In this document: piece after piece, positions 25,609 through 34,929 of the stretch | How the letters are laid out: every line of letters begins with the position of its first letter | Numbering within the stretch: position 1 is the stretch's first letter | DNA from: Flammeovirgaceae bacterium UBA6059 | GTDB taxonomy: Bacteria; Bacteroidota; Bacteroidia; Cytophagales; Cyclobacteriaceae | Assembly: GCA_002435755.1 (NCBI GenBank) | Contig: DIYH01000009.1 | Location: 1-62,432, forward strand | Direction of reading: 5' to 3' | DNA length: 62,432 nt | Position numbers and translations under genes: made by a program | The notes under the pieces: model-generated | What the model was told of the DNA's origin: nothing | What the model saw: the letters and a program-made list of their open reading frames with translations, nothing else | The model's database searches: none

Positions 25609-26583
25609 CTAAGGCACCAATACCACTTTGCCTTTGATCTTTCTGGATTTCATGTCGTTTAAAGCATCACTAGCTTGTTCAAGAGGATAAGTTGCATAGA
25701 TCTGTGGTTTGAGCTCCCCTGACTGAAGCCACTTGCCTATCTGCATGAAGTTCTTCATGTTGGCTTGAGGTTCATTGCGGTAGAAACCTCCCCAGAAGAC
25801 ACCTACGATCTGACAACCTTTGAGCAAGGTAAGATTAAGGGGTATTTTAGGTATTTCGCCAGCAGCAAATCCTACTACCAGATACCTTCCTTTCCAGGTG
25901 ATAGCTCTAAGCGCTTGTTCGGCATATTTGTCTCCTATCGGGTCATAGATAACATCTGCACCATTACCGGCAGTCAAGGCCTTGATTTGAGCTTTTAGGT
26001 CCTCCGTGTTATAGTTAATCACGGCATCAGCACCTATAGAGCAGCAGTAGTCCAACTTTTCGTCGGTAGACGCGGCAGCAATCACCCTTGCCCCGAGGAG
26101 TTTTCCGATCTGGACAGCTGCTGTACCTACTCCGCCAGCTGCTCCAAGTACTACAAGCGTCTCACCCTCTTTGATCCTTGCGCGATCAACCAGTGCATGA
26201 TAAGAAGTGCCGTATGTCATCATAGATGAAGCTGCATGCACCATATCCCAATCAGCAGGTATTGGTACGACATTGTTTGCAGGACCAATGACTTCTTCTG
26301 CGAATCCACCCCAACCTGTCCCTGCCATTACCGGCATTCCAGGCTTGAGATGTGTAACACCTTCACCAATAGACTTAATTACCCCGGCTACCTCACCGCC
26401 GGGTGAGAATGGCATATCAGGCTGGAACTGGTATTTACCTTCAATGATCAGAGTATCCGGAAAATTGACGCCACAAGCCTTCACGGAGATAACTACCTGG
26501 CCTTTACCTGGTTTGAGCTCAGAAATATCCTCAACTACCAGGTTTTCTGGCGGCCCGTAGCTTTTGCAGAGTACTGCTTTCAT
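25609..26583 (-). CDS. NADPH:quinone oxidoreductase-like MDR protein
   Basis: A 324-residue zinc-independent medium-chain dehydrogenase/reductase. N-terminal GroES-like domain (1-125, ending in VIKSIGEGVTHLKPGMPV), then Rossmann domain with the NADPH motif VVLGAAGGVGTAAVQIGKLL and the GADAVINYNTED and GADVIYDPIGD blocks of the quinone oxidoreductase/NfnB-type branch. The structural zinc cysteines of alcohol dehydrogenases are absent. It likely reduces quinones or alpha,beta-unsaturated carbonyl compounds. Start (MKAVLCKSYGPPENLVV) matches family members. Single-gene unit. Confidence 0.92.
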   Translation of the reverse strand: MKAVLCKSYGPPENLVVEDISELKPGKGQVVISVKACGVNFPDTLIIEGKYQFQPDMPFSPGGEVAGVIKSIGEGVTHLKPGMPVMAGTGWGGFAEEVIGPANNVVPIPADWDMVHAASSMMTYGTSYHALVDRARIKEGETLVVLGAAGGVGTAAVQIGKLLGARVIAAASTDEKLDYCCSIGADAVINYNTEDLKAQIKALTAGNGADVIYDPIGDKYAEQALRAITWKGRYLVVGFAAGEIPKIPLNLTLLKGCQIVGVFWGGFYRNEPQANMKNFMQIGKWLQSGELKPQIYATYPLEQASDALNDMKSRKIKGKVVLVP

Positions 26584-26662
26584 AATTGTTGATTAATAAT
26601 TGGGATACCAATATAGTCAGGATATGTCGCTCTCGTTTTCCTGAAAGGAGACAGCATGAACA

Positions 26663-27097
26663 TTAACGACTAATGAATCGAATTCTCTTATTGCTAAATA
26701 GCGTATTGAGGACTCCTGTGAACAGGCTTTCTCCGAAATCCCGAGCCCCATATGGGTTGAGGCTATCTCTTCCCCTTGATTGTATCAGACCCATATTGAT
26801 AGGCGCTGTAGGTGCATATGAGCGGTAGAGCGTATTACCATCCTGATCAATATAGTAAACAAGATCTTGCTGCACTTCAGGTTGATGCGTTGAGATTACC
26901 TGCAGTCCATTGATCTTGTAGTCGTTGTAGAAAAAGCTATTATATCGAGATTGGTTATCAAGATTCAAGACCAGACCTCCCATACCATCCAGGTATGTAA
27001 AAGTGGGGTTTTTAAGGAAATTGATACTTGTAGTGTTTTGAGAATATGATGCCCACGAAAGACTCATAAATGCCAAAACAAGGGTTTGAATTTTCAT
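26663..27097 (-). CDS. Secreted hypothetical protein, 144 residues
   Basis: A signal peptide (MKIQTLVLAFMSLSWASYSQ) is followed by a Tyr/Asn-rich domain with beta character (FLKNPTFTYLDGMGGLVL, NSFFYNDYKINGLQVI, DLVYYIDQDGNTLYRS). No family recognised. It sits between the quinone oxidoreductase and the second permease, in the opposite orientation to the latter. Function unknown. Confidence 0.55.
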   Translation of the reverse strand: MKIQTLVLAFMSLSWASYSQNTTSINFLKNPTFTYLDGMGGLVLNLDNQSRYNSFFYNDYKINGLQVISTHQPEVQQDLVYYIDQDGNTLYRSYAPTAPINMGLIQSRGRDSLNPYGARDFGESLFTGVLNTLFSNKRIRFISR

Positions 27098-27229
27098 ATA
27101 TCACCAACCTTCTGTAATAAAGATATGCATTGTAGAGGCTATTATCGTGCTGGTAGCAACTTTTTGGCAAATAGTTATTCCTACAACTATCTGAAAGAAT
27201 GGAAAGATGAGTAGTCGCAACAGCATGTT

Positions 27230-27249
27230 ATTGACCGCTAGCGGTCAAT
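27230..27249. promoter_or_regulatory. Perfect 20-bp palindrome upstream of the second permease
   Basis: ATTGACCGCT (27230-27239) is followed directly by its exact reverse complement AGCGGTCAAT (27240-27249). It is 62 bases upstream of the sigma-54-like promoter at 27311, a normal enhancer distance for an NtrC-type activator. The sequence differs from the TGAAACA element of the first permease. Confidence 0.5.
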
Positions 27250-27310
27250 TTGGACAATGTTGAGATAAGAGTGTGGTCCTTAACTAACTTATAATCAATA
27301 TTATATGGCT

Positions 27311-27325
27311 TGGCACTATGATTGG
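27311..27325 (+). promoter_or_regulatory. Sigma-54-like promoter of the second FtsX-like permease
   Basis: TGGCAC (27311-27316), spacer TATGA, TTGG (27322-27325): the same match to TGGCAC-N5-TTGC, with the same single difference, as at 13594-13608. Predicted start near 27337, 42 bases before the ATG at 27379. Confidence 0.6.
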
Positions 27326-27378
27326 GATCGGAAGAATAATGAAATACCTGACGGAGCTGTCGTAAACAAAAAGACATT

Positions 27379-29769
27379 ATGATAAAGACCCATCTTAAAG
27401 TAGCGCTGAGGAACATTGCAAGAGACAAGAACTACACTTTGATCAACATAATCGGCTTAAGCACCAGTATGGCTATTGGGCTGCTTATTATACTGTTTCT
27501 CATAGATCATGGAAGCCTGGACAGTCACATGTCTGATCTGGATAAATCCTATCGGGTAATGACGGACATAGAAAGTACCACTAAGAAGCGCTCCAGGCTT
27601 CATGCTTATGCTCCTCACCAGATCAAGGACCTGGTAAAAGGTCAGGGGTATGAAGTGGAAGGAGAGACCACCCTGAAAAAGGTGGCGGGCACTGTGTCTT
27701 TAGATGAGAAGGTGCTGGGCTTTAACGGTCTGGCTGTTTCATCGACATTCCTTGATTTTTTTGAGTTTAGTGGAGGGGAAGACTGGTTGTCCGAACCGAG
27801 ACAGGTGGTGTTAACTCAGGAGTTAGCCGAAAAGCTTTTTGGTAAGAGCACGGGACTTCTTGGAGAGTCTATTGAGATATCAGGAGTAGGCCCTTGTATT
27901 GTAAGTGGGATAATTGAGTCGATACCCAGAAGTCATATCGATTTTGAGTTGTTGATTTCTATGACGTCCTATCCAATACCCTCTGCTACAGCCTCTTGGC
28001 TTTCGACTGACAACAGGTACGTACACTACCTGAAACTGCCCGACAATCAAACTGTGGAGCAGGTAAATAGCTACCTCTCCACACTTAACGAGCAGCTACC
28101 CGAAGAAGCAAGAATGCTCAACAATTACACGCTTCAGGCTGTTAAAGAAATCAATCTAGGAGAGATTGTCAATGATGAGCTATCAACTACGATACCATGG
28201 TTTGTGGCGATCTTTTTAGAAGTACTGGGCCTGATTGTTATTGTCTCAGCCGGCTTCAACTTTATTGGCTTATCTCTTGCCAGATCACTTAAGCGAGCCA
28301 GAGAAGTGGGCGTGAGGAAGATCCTTGGCAGCCCCAAACGCCAGATCATTATCCAATTTTTAATTGAAACGCAGTTGCTGTCGCTTCTATCATTGGTCGT
28401 TGCATCAGCCATCTTGAGCTTTTTGCTACCTGCCTTCAATAGTCTCAAGATACTGAACGATATCGATGGGCAGATCACTATGGACTTCACTACTAATGTC
28501 CATGTGTATATCGCGTTCATCGGGTTTGCGGTAGTCATAGGTCTCATTGCGGGGCTGTACCCAGCTTACTATATGTCAAAATTCGATGCTCGTACAGCTA
28601 TCAAAGGAGCGAAAGAGGGGGGCAGACGGCCTTTTCACTTGGTCAGAAATGGGTTGCTGCTTGTGCAATTTACTTTTTCGATTCTCTTCGTCATGACCAC
28701 ATTGGTCCTTTCTAAACAAGCTGATCAATTCGTCCAAACAGAATACGGCTATGACCACAAAGAGTTGGCGTTTGTTTCTCTTGATGGATATGAAAAGGGG
28801 CAAATGACTTCTGAGCTCTATGGTCAGTCCTGGGTTGGCTCTCATGCATATTCATCTGCTTTACCCTCTTTGACAGGCTTACGTAAGGTACGTGCTAGTA
28901 GGGACGAAGTGAGTGACGACCAACCCTTTGAGCTGATCTCGGGAGACGAGTTATTCTTAAACACACTTGGTGTTAAAATGGTGGCTGGAAGCGACTTCTC
29001 TGATTTAGGAGTTCAGAGCAAGTCGGATGGCGTTATCATCAATGAAACTACGCTCAATGATCTCAAGTTCGATGCACCCGAACAGGCTATTGGACAAAGG
29101 ATCAGTGTAAAGCTGGAGCGCGCCACAGAAGAGGCCAAAGAACTGAAGATCATTGGTGTCTGTCAGGACTTTAGGCACGGATTTGCGATGAGCGATATCA
29201 AAGGCCTTCTGCTTACTTATCAGCCAGAAGACTGGCAATTTGTAGTGATCAACCTCGGCAATAGTGATCGCGCATCAGTCGAGAAACAATTAGGTCAGGT
29301 ACTTTCTAGCGTCAACCCAAATATTCCTATTGACATACAGTGGTTTGACCTGACACTGTCAGACGCGTATGATGAGTTTTATGATATAGCGTACATTTTT
29401 AGTATGGTGTCTCTGCTAGCCATCATTATCGCTAATCTTGGTCAGTATGGAGCGATCGTTCAGGTGATTGCTAATCGTGTCAAAGAGATCGGTATCCGAA
29501 AAGTACTTGGCTCGTCTTATCTCGGCTTAATGCTATTGCTTTCCAGAAGTTTCGTGGTGATCATGAGCGTGGCACTGTTAATAGGTGGGACTGCAGGAGT
29601 ATGGATGAACCAACTCTGGTTGAGCAAAATCGGAGAACCCATAGAGATCGATAGTAGCCTGATCGTTTCCGCAGTGTTGATTACAGCATTGAGTGCCATA
29701 TTCACGGTAGGGTGGAACGTATACAAAGCTTCAATGATGAACCCGGTGGAATCAATAAGGGCAGACTAA
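27379..29769 (+). CDS. FtsX-like ABC transporter permease (MacB-type, second copy)
   Basis: A 796-residue paralogue of the permease at 13634. It begins MIKTHLKVALRNIARDKNYT, then membrane helix about 21-43, a MacB-type periplasmic core, FtsX region around 270-410 with RAREVGVRKILGSPKRQI, a second half whose core spans about 440-665 and final FtsX region (about 675-790) with RVKEIGIRKVLGSSYLGLM. No ATPase is encoded next to it. It is preceded by a sigma-54-like promoter and a perfect 20-bp palindrome, and followed by a hairpin that overlaps the stop codon. Substrate unknown; the shared promoter class with the first copy suggests common induction. Confidence 0.9.
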   Translation: MIKTHLKVALRNIARDKNYTLINIIGLSTSMAIGLLIILFLIDHGSLDSHMSDLDKSYRVMTDIESTTKKRSRLHAYAPHQIKDLVKGQGYEVEGETTLKKVAGTVSLDEKVLGFNGLAVSSTFLDFFEFSGGEDWLSEPRQVVLTQELAEKLFGKSTGLLGESIEISGVGPCIVSGIIESIPRSHIDFELLISMTSYPIPSATASWLSTDNRYVHYLKLPDNQTVEQVNSYLSTLNEQLPEEARMLNNYTLQAVKEINLGEIVNDELSTTIPWFVAIFLEVLGLIVIVSAGFNFIGLSLARSLKRAREVGVRKILGSPKRQIIIQFLIETQLLSLLSLVVASAILSFLLPAFNSLKILNDIDGQITMDFTTNVHVYIAFIGFAVVIGLIAGLYPAYYMSKFDARTAIKGAKEGGRRPFHLVRNGLLLVQFTFSILFVMTTLVLSKQADQFVQTEYGYDHKELAFVSLDGYEKGQMTSELYGQSWVGSHAYSSALPSLTGLRKVRASRDEVSDDQPFELISGDELFLNTLGVKMVAGSDFSDLGVQSKSDGVIINETTLNDLKFDAPEQAIGQRISVKLERATEEAKELKIIGVCQDFRHGFAMSDIKGLLLTYQPEDWQFVVINLGNSDRASVEKQLGQVLSSVNPNIPIDIQWFDLTLSDAYDEFYDIAYIFSMVSLLAIIIANLGQYGAIVQVIANRVKEIGIRKVLGSSYLGLMLLLSRSFVVIMSVALLIGGTAGVWMNQLWLSKIGEPIEIDSSLIVSAVLITALSAIFTVGWNVYKASMMNPVESIRAD

Positions 29770-29782
29770 TAGCCTGCCCTTT
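29757..29782 (+). terminator. Terminator overlapping the permease stop codon
   Basis: AAGGGCAG (29757-29764), 9-base loop, CTGCCCTT (29774-29781): perfect 8-bp stem whose left arm is still coding and includes the last codons of the permease. The T tract is interrupted (TTTGTATTT), so strength is uncertain. Confidence 0.55.
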
Positions 29783-29806
29783 GTATTTATTGAACTTGAA
29801 AACCGT

Positions 29807-30283
29807 CTAATCGATCCGCACCATATAGACACTAGCATCATCATCAGCTTTATGCCTTCCGTCTCGATCGTAAGCTATTAGCAGGCCATCTTCCATAAGC
29901 CATACCGTATCGTCATTATCATCCCAGTGTTCGGTATCACCGATTTCCAACTCGCCACGCGAGTTGATGTACCAATCTGAATAATCCACATCCTCCTCTC
30001 CAAAGACTTCAGTAGAGATACGTACTTCATTGTCCTTTAGAAATTCGAACCGTACATCAATCTCATCCAGAATACCATCTACAAAACCAGAAACTCCACG
30101 GATTATGGCTCTTGCCACAGCATTGTCCTCTTCTTCCAATTCTTGTTTCCAGGTGTCTTCATTGATTTCGATGCGCAGCATCCATGTGCCGTAGATATCC
30201 TTTTCTTTGATTTTGGATTGCGCGTGAGCCGTTGTTACCACAATGAGCGAGAGCATTGTTAGTGTTGTAGCGATTTTTTTCAT
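29807..30283 (-). CDS. Secreted acidic hypothetical protein (lipocalin-like fold guess)
   Basis: A 158-residue protein with signal peptide (MKKIATTLTMLSLIVVTTAHAQ). The mature part starts with SKIKEKDIYGTWMLRI and continues with short beta-like strands rich in Asp/Glu (EEEDNAVAR, DEIDVRFEFLKDNEVRI, DWYINSRGELEIGD, MEDGLLIAYD). The pattern G-W-L/I followed by beta strands resembles small DUF4488/lipocalin-like secreted proteins, but I do not claim a family. Convergent with the second permease. Function unknown. Confidence 0.55.
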   Translation of the reverse strand: MKKIATTLTMLSLIVVTTAHAQSKIKEKDIYGTWMLRIEINEDTWKQELEEEDNAVARAIIRGVSGFVDGILDEIDVRFEFLKDNEVRISTEVFGEEDVDYSDWYINSRGELEIGDTEHWDDNDDTVWLMEDGLLIAYDRDGRHKADDDASVYMVRID

Positions 30284-30473
30284 GATTGTCTATTTTGAGT
30301 TGTTTGTATTGCAAGGTACTTAATATAAATAGATACTGAAAATGAAAAAGAAGGTTACGTCAAGAGATGAATTGATTGGCTATCAATCGTCTTCAGGAAT
30401 ATTATCTACCAATGGAATTGTTAGCTTTGCGATCCGAATTTCGTTCTAAGAGATTTGAAAGAATCAGAGAGAT

Positions 30474-31805
30474 ATGTTTGATAATTTAAGTTATAAACTA
30501 GACCAGGCTTTCAAGAACCTGAAAGGCCAGGGAAGAATCACAGAAATCAATGTAGCATCGACGGTTAAGGAGATCAGGAGAGCCCTTATTGATGCTGATG
30601 TTAATTATAAGGTAGCCAAAGAAGTCACGGACTCAATCAAGGAAAAGGCACTAGGTCGTGACGTACTCATTTCAGTATCTCCAGGTCAGCTACTGACCAA
30701 GATCACATCTGAAGAGCTTGGTATGCTCATGGGAGGGACCCAGTCGGAGATTAATCTCGCGGGTAATCCAAATACCATTCTTATCTCCGGACTTCAAGGT
30801 TCTGGTAAGACTACTTTTTCTGGTAAGCTAGCGAGCTATCTCAAGAAAAAGGGCCGTACCGTTTTGTTGGTGGCCTGTGATATTTATCGACCCGCGGCGA
30901 TAGATCAATTGAAGGTATTGGGAGAACAGATTGGTGTAGAGGTCTACGCCGAGCCTGAGAATAAGAATGCTGTCGAAATTGCCAATAACGCACTCAAGCA
31001 TGCTAAGTCAAGAGGCAAGAGTTCTGTCATCATAGATACTGCGGGGCGTTTGGCTGTGGACGAACAGATGATGCAGGAGATCGAAGGGCTTAAAAAGGCG
31101 GTTGATCCTTCAGAGACATTGTTCGTAGTTGATTCTATGACTGGTCAGGATGCTGTTAATACAGCAAAGACTTTCAACGAGCGGTTGGATTTTGATGGTG
31201 TAGTCCTAACCAAGCTCGATGGTGATACCCGTGGTGGTGCTGCACTATCGATCCGTACTGTTGTAAGCAAGCCGATCAAGTTCATCAGTACAGGAGAGAA
31301 GATGGAGGCCATCGATGTATTCCACCCTGACAGGATGGCCAACCGAATTCTCGGTATGGGTGATGTGGTCTCTCTTGTGGAGAAGGCGCAACAGACTTTC
31401 GACCAGGAAGAAGCCCAGCGCCTTCAAAAGAAGATGCGCAAAAACCAGTTTGGATTTGATGATTTCCTATCTCAGCTGGAGCAGATAAAAAAGATGGGTA
31501 ATATCAAAGACCTGATGGGTATGATCCCTGGTGTGGGTAAGGCCATTAAGGATATTGATATTGATGATGAAAGCTTCAAACCTATTGAAGCGATCATCAA
31601 ATCGATGACATTAGAAGAGCGTACTAACCCGGATATCATTAATGGTTCACGTAGGTCGCGTATTGCGAAAGGAAGTGGCACCTCCGTACAGCAAGTCAAT
31701 CAACTCCTCAAGCAATTTAATGAGATGCGTAAGATGATGAAGATGATGAACAAAATGGGGGGATCAAAGCGCATGCTTTCCGGAATGAACTTACCGGGGA
31801 GATGA
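30474..31805 (+). CDS. ffh: Signal recognition particle protein Ffh
   Basis: A 443-residue SRP54-type GTPase that, with 4.5S RNA and FtsY, targets nascent membrane proteins to the translocon. N domain (1-85), G domain with G1 SGLQGSGKTTFSGKLA, G3 VIIDTAGRLAVD, G4 VLTKLDGDTRGGAALS, then the methionine-rich M domain (about 300-443) ending KMMKMMNKMGGSKRML, which binds RNA and signal peptides. Length and start are normal. A strong bidirectional hairpin follows. The 4.5S RNA gene is not in this window as far as I can see. Confidence 0.97.
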   Translation: MFDNLSYKLDQAFKNLKGQGRITEINVASTVKEIRRALIDADVNYKVAKEVTDSIKEKALGRDVLISVSPGQLLTKITSEELGMLMGGTQSEINLAGNPNTILISGLQGSGKTTFSGKLASYLKKKGRTVLLVACDIYRPAAIDQLKVLGEQIGVEVYAEPENKNAVEIANNALKHAKSRGKSSVIIDTAGRLAVDEQMMQEIEGLKKAVDPSETLFVVDSMTGQDAVNTAKTFNERLDFDGVVLTKLDGDTRGGAALSIRTVVSKPIKFISTGEKMEAIDVFHPDRMANRILGMGDVVSLVEKAQQTFDQEEAQRLQKKMRKNQFGFDDFLSQLEQIKKMGNIKDLMGMIPGVGKAIKDIDIDDESFKPIEAIIKSMTLEERTNPDIINGSRRSRIAKGSGTSVQQVNQLLKQFNEMRKMMKMMNKMGGSKRMLSGMNLPGR

Positions 31806-31831
31806 TCAATTAGGAGTATGGATCTACAAGT

Positions 31832-31870
31832 AAAAAGGGGCGTTGATCTCAAGATCAACGCCCCTTTTTT
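31832..31870. terminator. Bidirectional terminator between ffh and pdhB
   Basis: AAAAAGGGGCGTTGATCT (31832-31849), loop CA, AGATCAACGCCCCTTTTT (31852-31869). An 18-bp stem with poly-A on one side and poly-T on the other ends transcripts from both strands, fitting the convergent genes ffh (+) and pdhB (-). Confidence 0.93.
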
Positions 31871-31890
31871 ATTCCTTAGTTCCTGGCTCG

Positions 31891-32868
31891 TTAGGCGTAC
31901 ATGACTGATTTTAATGCCTTAACCGTTCGCTCCACATTAGGAAGCACGAACTCAATTAAAGTAGGTGCGTAGGGCAGAGGCAAATCTTTACTGTTCACAC
32001 GGTGTACAGGTGCGTCCAGATGGTCAAATGCATTGCGCTGAACAACATGACTCAAGTCCGTTGCGATTGAAGATAGCGGCCATGCTTCCTCAACAATAAC
32101 TAAACGGTTGGTCTTCTTTACGGAATCAATAACAGTCTTGTAGTCAATAGGACGAACCGACATCAAATCAATTACCTCGATGTTATGACCTTCCTTCGCC
32201 ATTTCATCAGCAGCAGCATTAGCCACCTTCATCATCTTACCAAAAGATATCAACGTCGCTGAAGTTCCCTCACGGACTATTTTGGCTTGTCCAATTGGCG
32301 TAATGTACTCGCCTTCCGGCACCTGACCCTTATCACCATACATGAGTTCAGATTCCATGAAGATCACAGGATCATTATCACGAATAGATGCTTTCAATAG
32401 ACCTTTGGCATCTGCTGGATTACTTGGTACTACTACCTTTAATCCTGGAGTATTAGCATACCAGTTTTCGAAGTTTTGAGAGTGTTGAGAACTCAGCTGT
32501 CCGGCATTTCCGGTAGGTCCTCTAAACACAATGGGTACACTTGCCTGACCGCCGGACATTGACATCATTTTGGCAGCACCGTTGATGATCTGGTCAATAG
32601 CTACCAACGAGAAGTTGAAAGTCATGAACTCGACGATAGGTCTGAGGCCGTTCATTGCAGCGCCAATGCCGATACCTGTAAAGCCCAACTCAGTGATCGG
32701 CGTATCAATTACTCGCTTTGCACCAAACTCGTCAAGCATACCCTGACTTACTTTGTAAGCACCATTGTACTCTGCCACTTCTTCGCCCATGAGCATGATG
32801 TTTTCATCCCTTCTCATCTCTTCACTCATGGCTTCTCTGAGTGCTTCCCTAAACTGAATTTCTCTCAT
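31891..32868 (-). CDS. pdhB: Pyruvate dehydrogenase E1 component, beta subunit
   Basis: A 325-residue thiamine-diphosphate-dependent E1-beta subunit of the pyruvate (or branched-chain 2-oxo acid) dehydrogenase complex. Landmarks: MREIQFREALREAMSEEMRR, MLMGEEVAEYNGAYKV, ITELGFTGIGIGAAM, PIVFRGPTGNAGQ (with QHSQ next), and the transketolase C-terminal domain (EEAWPLSSIATDLSHVV, PYAPTLIE). I chose ATG 32868 over 32982: the 38 extra residues are encoded by a terminator hairpin (32955-32978) and are unlike the family. The alpha subunit is not adjacent here. Cytoplasmic. Confidence 0.93.
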   Translation of the reverse strand: MREIQFREALREAMSEEMRRDENIMLMGEEVAEYNGAYKVSQGMLDEFGAKRVIDTPITELGFTGIGIGAAMNGLRPIVEFMTFNFSLVAIDQIINGAAKMMSMSGGQASVPIVFRGPTGNAGQLSSQHSQNFENWYANTPGLKVVVPSNPADAKGLLKASIRDNDPVIFMESELMYGDKGQVPEGEYITPIGQAKIVREGTSATLISFGKMMKVANAAADEMAKEGHNIEVIDLMSVRPIDYKTVIDSVKKTNRLVIVEEAWPLSSIATDLSHVVQRNAFDHLDAPVHRVNSKDLPLPYAPTLIEFVLPNVERTVKALKSVMYA

Positions 32869-32949
32869 AATGGTAGGCGTTGCTTGATTGATTTTTGCGA
32901 GCGCTAAAATAAAGTATCGACCTCCAATTTCCAACCGGAGCAGAAGGCA

Positions 32950-32978
32950 TAAAAAAGCCCCGATAGTGATCGGGGCTT
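32950..32978 (-). terminator. Terminator of the OmpA-TPR lipoprotein gene
   Basis: AAGCCCCGAT (32955-32964), loop AGTG, ATCGGGGCTT (32969-32978); on the minus strand followed by TTTT. It lies 22 bases past the stop at 33001 and just upstream of pdhB, which therefore has its own promoter in the short gap. Confidence 0.85.
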
Positions 32979-33000
32979 GCATTTTGGAATGAAAATATCT

Positions 33001-34788
33001 TTATCTCAAAGCAGAGCTCAGTGCTCCGGCAAACCTTGTGAATTCAAGGTCATTGAGGGCCATTTCTTTCAACTCAGGATCTACACCAATCGCTTTGTTT
33101 AGATTGTTGATGACACCACTTTCGTTGTTCTTTCTCGCAGAAACGATGGCTTTGCCATAGTGGGCTAAAGCGTAATCATTTTGTGCATCGATCACATCAT
33201 CAAAGGCATTGTCAGCGGAATCAAATTCCCTTTTCAATAAGTATGCTAGCGCTCTATCGAACACCACGTCAACATCATCTTCATCGGCGGAAGATAAAGA
33301 AGTAACCGCATTGTCATACTGACCATTCTTGATCTCAATCGCACCTTTAGCTCCATTGATGATGGTTTTTACTTCACCAGAACCACCTGCTTTCTCAGCT
33401 TCAAGCAGTGAACTGTACGCTTGAGCATAGTCGCCTTGCATGGCCTGTGCTGAAGCCATATTGGCCCAGACTTCAGCAGCTTGCATTTTGTTAGCAGCTA
33501 TTTCGATTTGGGTCATCGCATCTTCTATGTATTTGTTTTGATCAGCACCAGATGACTGCTTTGCCATAGCCAGGTAAACAGCACCTAGATTATTGTGTGC
33601 TTGCCACGCTCCACCCTTCTTGGTAGCTGCTTTAAAAATGGCCTCTTTCTCGTTAAGAGATGGAGTTAAAGATGCAGAAAACATCAACTCTTCAAACGAA
33701 AGCGTGTCAGCACTGATCTGACCGTCAACGATCTGCTTGGAGAGTACTGCAATCTCTGCATTAGACTTTTTCTCTTTTACTGTTAGGATCTCGGTTTTAG
33801 CTACGCGGAGTGGAGGATATACTTCATCAAGGAGCACATCGTAGAAATCAAGGTCCTGTAGTGATTCTTCTTTTTCTTCAAAGTTGCCTGTACCATTCAC
33901 GATCCTGGTCACTTGAGACTTTTGATCGTTTGTCAGTCCGTCAAAAGTTTTTAATGCCTCTTTCAGGCTGGTCCAGTCTTCTACGACAGGCTTCAGCACG
34001 AAGTTGATAGAGTCAGCAAGGCCCTTATAGTCATACTTTCTCATCAACTGACGGTAGAATCTTTCGATGACATCTGCCCTGTCGCGAGCAAGGTTAGCGT
34101 TGTTTCTTTCTGAACCTTCAGGAGAGTGTGCACCCGTAATAGTTACAGTACGAGTTACATTTTTCTCCGCAATAAAGGCAGCAAATTTATCACCGCGCTC
34201 TGATGTTCTTTCAGAGTTTTTAAGATTGGATCTTCCCTGATCGAAGAAAAAGTCTACTCTGGTTGGGATCAACTCTTCCTGATCATTGTATCCATGATCC
34301 GCAAATGCAACGGGAAAGATGTCCTTTACAAGTTGGGAAGTTAAAATCAAGCCTTCTCCACCTTCTACGGGCATTTTAGGAGTGCTTTTCGAAGAACCGT
34401 TTTTAGGATTGGAAGCTACACCCTGGATCACAAGGTTACCTGGATTCATGCCTTCCATATAGTCGAAAGTGAAGTCCTGAGACAACTTGCTCGTAGTTGA
34501 GCTGCTCTGAGGAAATTGGTCTGCATTGAATACAACCGAACCTACATTGACTTCCTGGTCTCCGTATTTATAAAAAGTGTTGATAGTATACACTTTACCT
34601 TTAGGTAGCATTTTGGCAGGAAGAACAGCTGACATTTCAAAGGCAACTCTATCGCCATGTACTTCGAGCGGACTAGGAGCCACTTCGAGCTGCTGCTGTT
34701 TGGCCAGGTTAATCATCTTTTGCAGCGTACATGATGACATCAGCACCGATGTAGCTACAATCGCGACTATGTAATTCAAACTTCTCAT
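33001..34788 (-). CDS. OmpA-like domain plus TPR lipoprotein
   Basis: A 595-residue outer-membrane-type lipoprotein. Lipobox MSSC gives acylated Cys20 (MRSLNYIVAIVATSVLMSSC). After a beta-rich N-terminal domain (about 40-170), an OmpA-C-like peptidoglycan-binding region (about 175-260) shows RVDFFFDQGRSNL, TITGAHSPEGSERNNANLAR. A coil-rich linker leads to TPR-like repeats (about 395-590: NNLGAVYLAMAKQ, WANMASAQAMQGDYAQAYSS, ALAHYGKAIVSARKN). A protein with this arrangement likely ties outer membrane and cell wall. Monocistronic, ends at the 32955-32978 hairpin. Role within the cell unknown. Confidence 0.8.
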   Translation of the reverse strand: MRSLNYIVAIVATSVLMSSCTLQKMINLAKQQQLEVAPSPLEVHGDRVAFEMSAVLPAKMLPKGKVYTINTFYKYGDQEVNVGSVVFNADQFPQSSSTTSKLSQDFTFDYMEGMNPGNLVIQGVASNPKNGSSKSTPKMPVEGGEGLILTSQLVKDIFPVAFADHGYNDQEELIPTRVDFFFDQGRSNLKNSERTSERGDKFAAFIAEKNVTRTVTITGAHSPEGSERNNANLARDRADVIERFYRQLMRKYDYKGLADSINFVLKPVVEDWTSLKEALKTFDGLTNDQKSQVTRIVNGTGNFEEKEESLQDLDFYDVLLDEVYPPLRVAKTEILTVKEKKSNAEIAVLSKQIVDGQISADTLSFEELMFSASLTPSLNEKEAIFKAATKKGGAWQAHNNLGAVYLAMAKQSSGADQNKYIEDAMTQIEIAANKMQAAEVWANMASAQAMQGDYAQAYSSLLEAEKAGGSGEVKTIINGAKGAIEIKNGQYDNAVTSLSSADEDDVDVVFDRALAYLLKREFDSADNAFDDVIDAQNDYALAHYGKAIVSARKNNESGVINNLNKAIGVDPELKEMALNDLEFTRFAGALSSALR

Positions 34789-34929
34789 CTTATTGATTCT
34801 TAAGTTATTAGGTTATAAACGATTGTATGGAAACTATACTCTTCAGAAAATGCAATAATACATTAAAAAATCGTGAACCTGGATCATAGAATAAACAAAA
34901 TACGGCTTAATTCGTTACTTTTGCGCCAT

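Noticed and set aside
32869..32982. Longer N-terminus for pdhB
   Set aside because: The extra codons overlap a terminator hairpin and the sequence is unlike E1-beta proteins.
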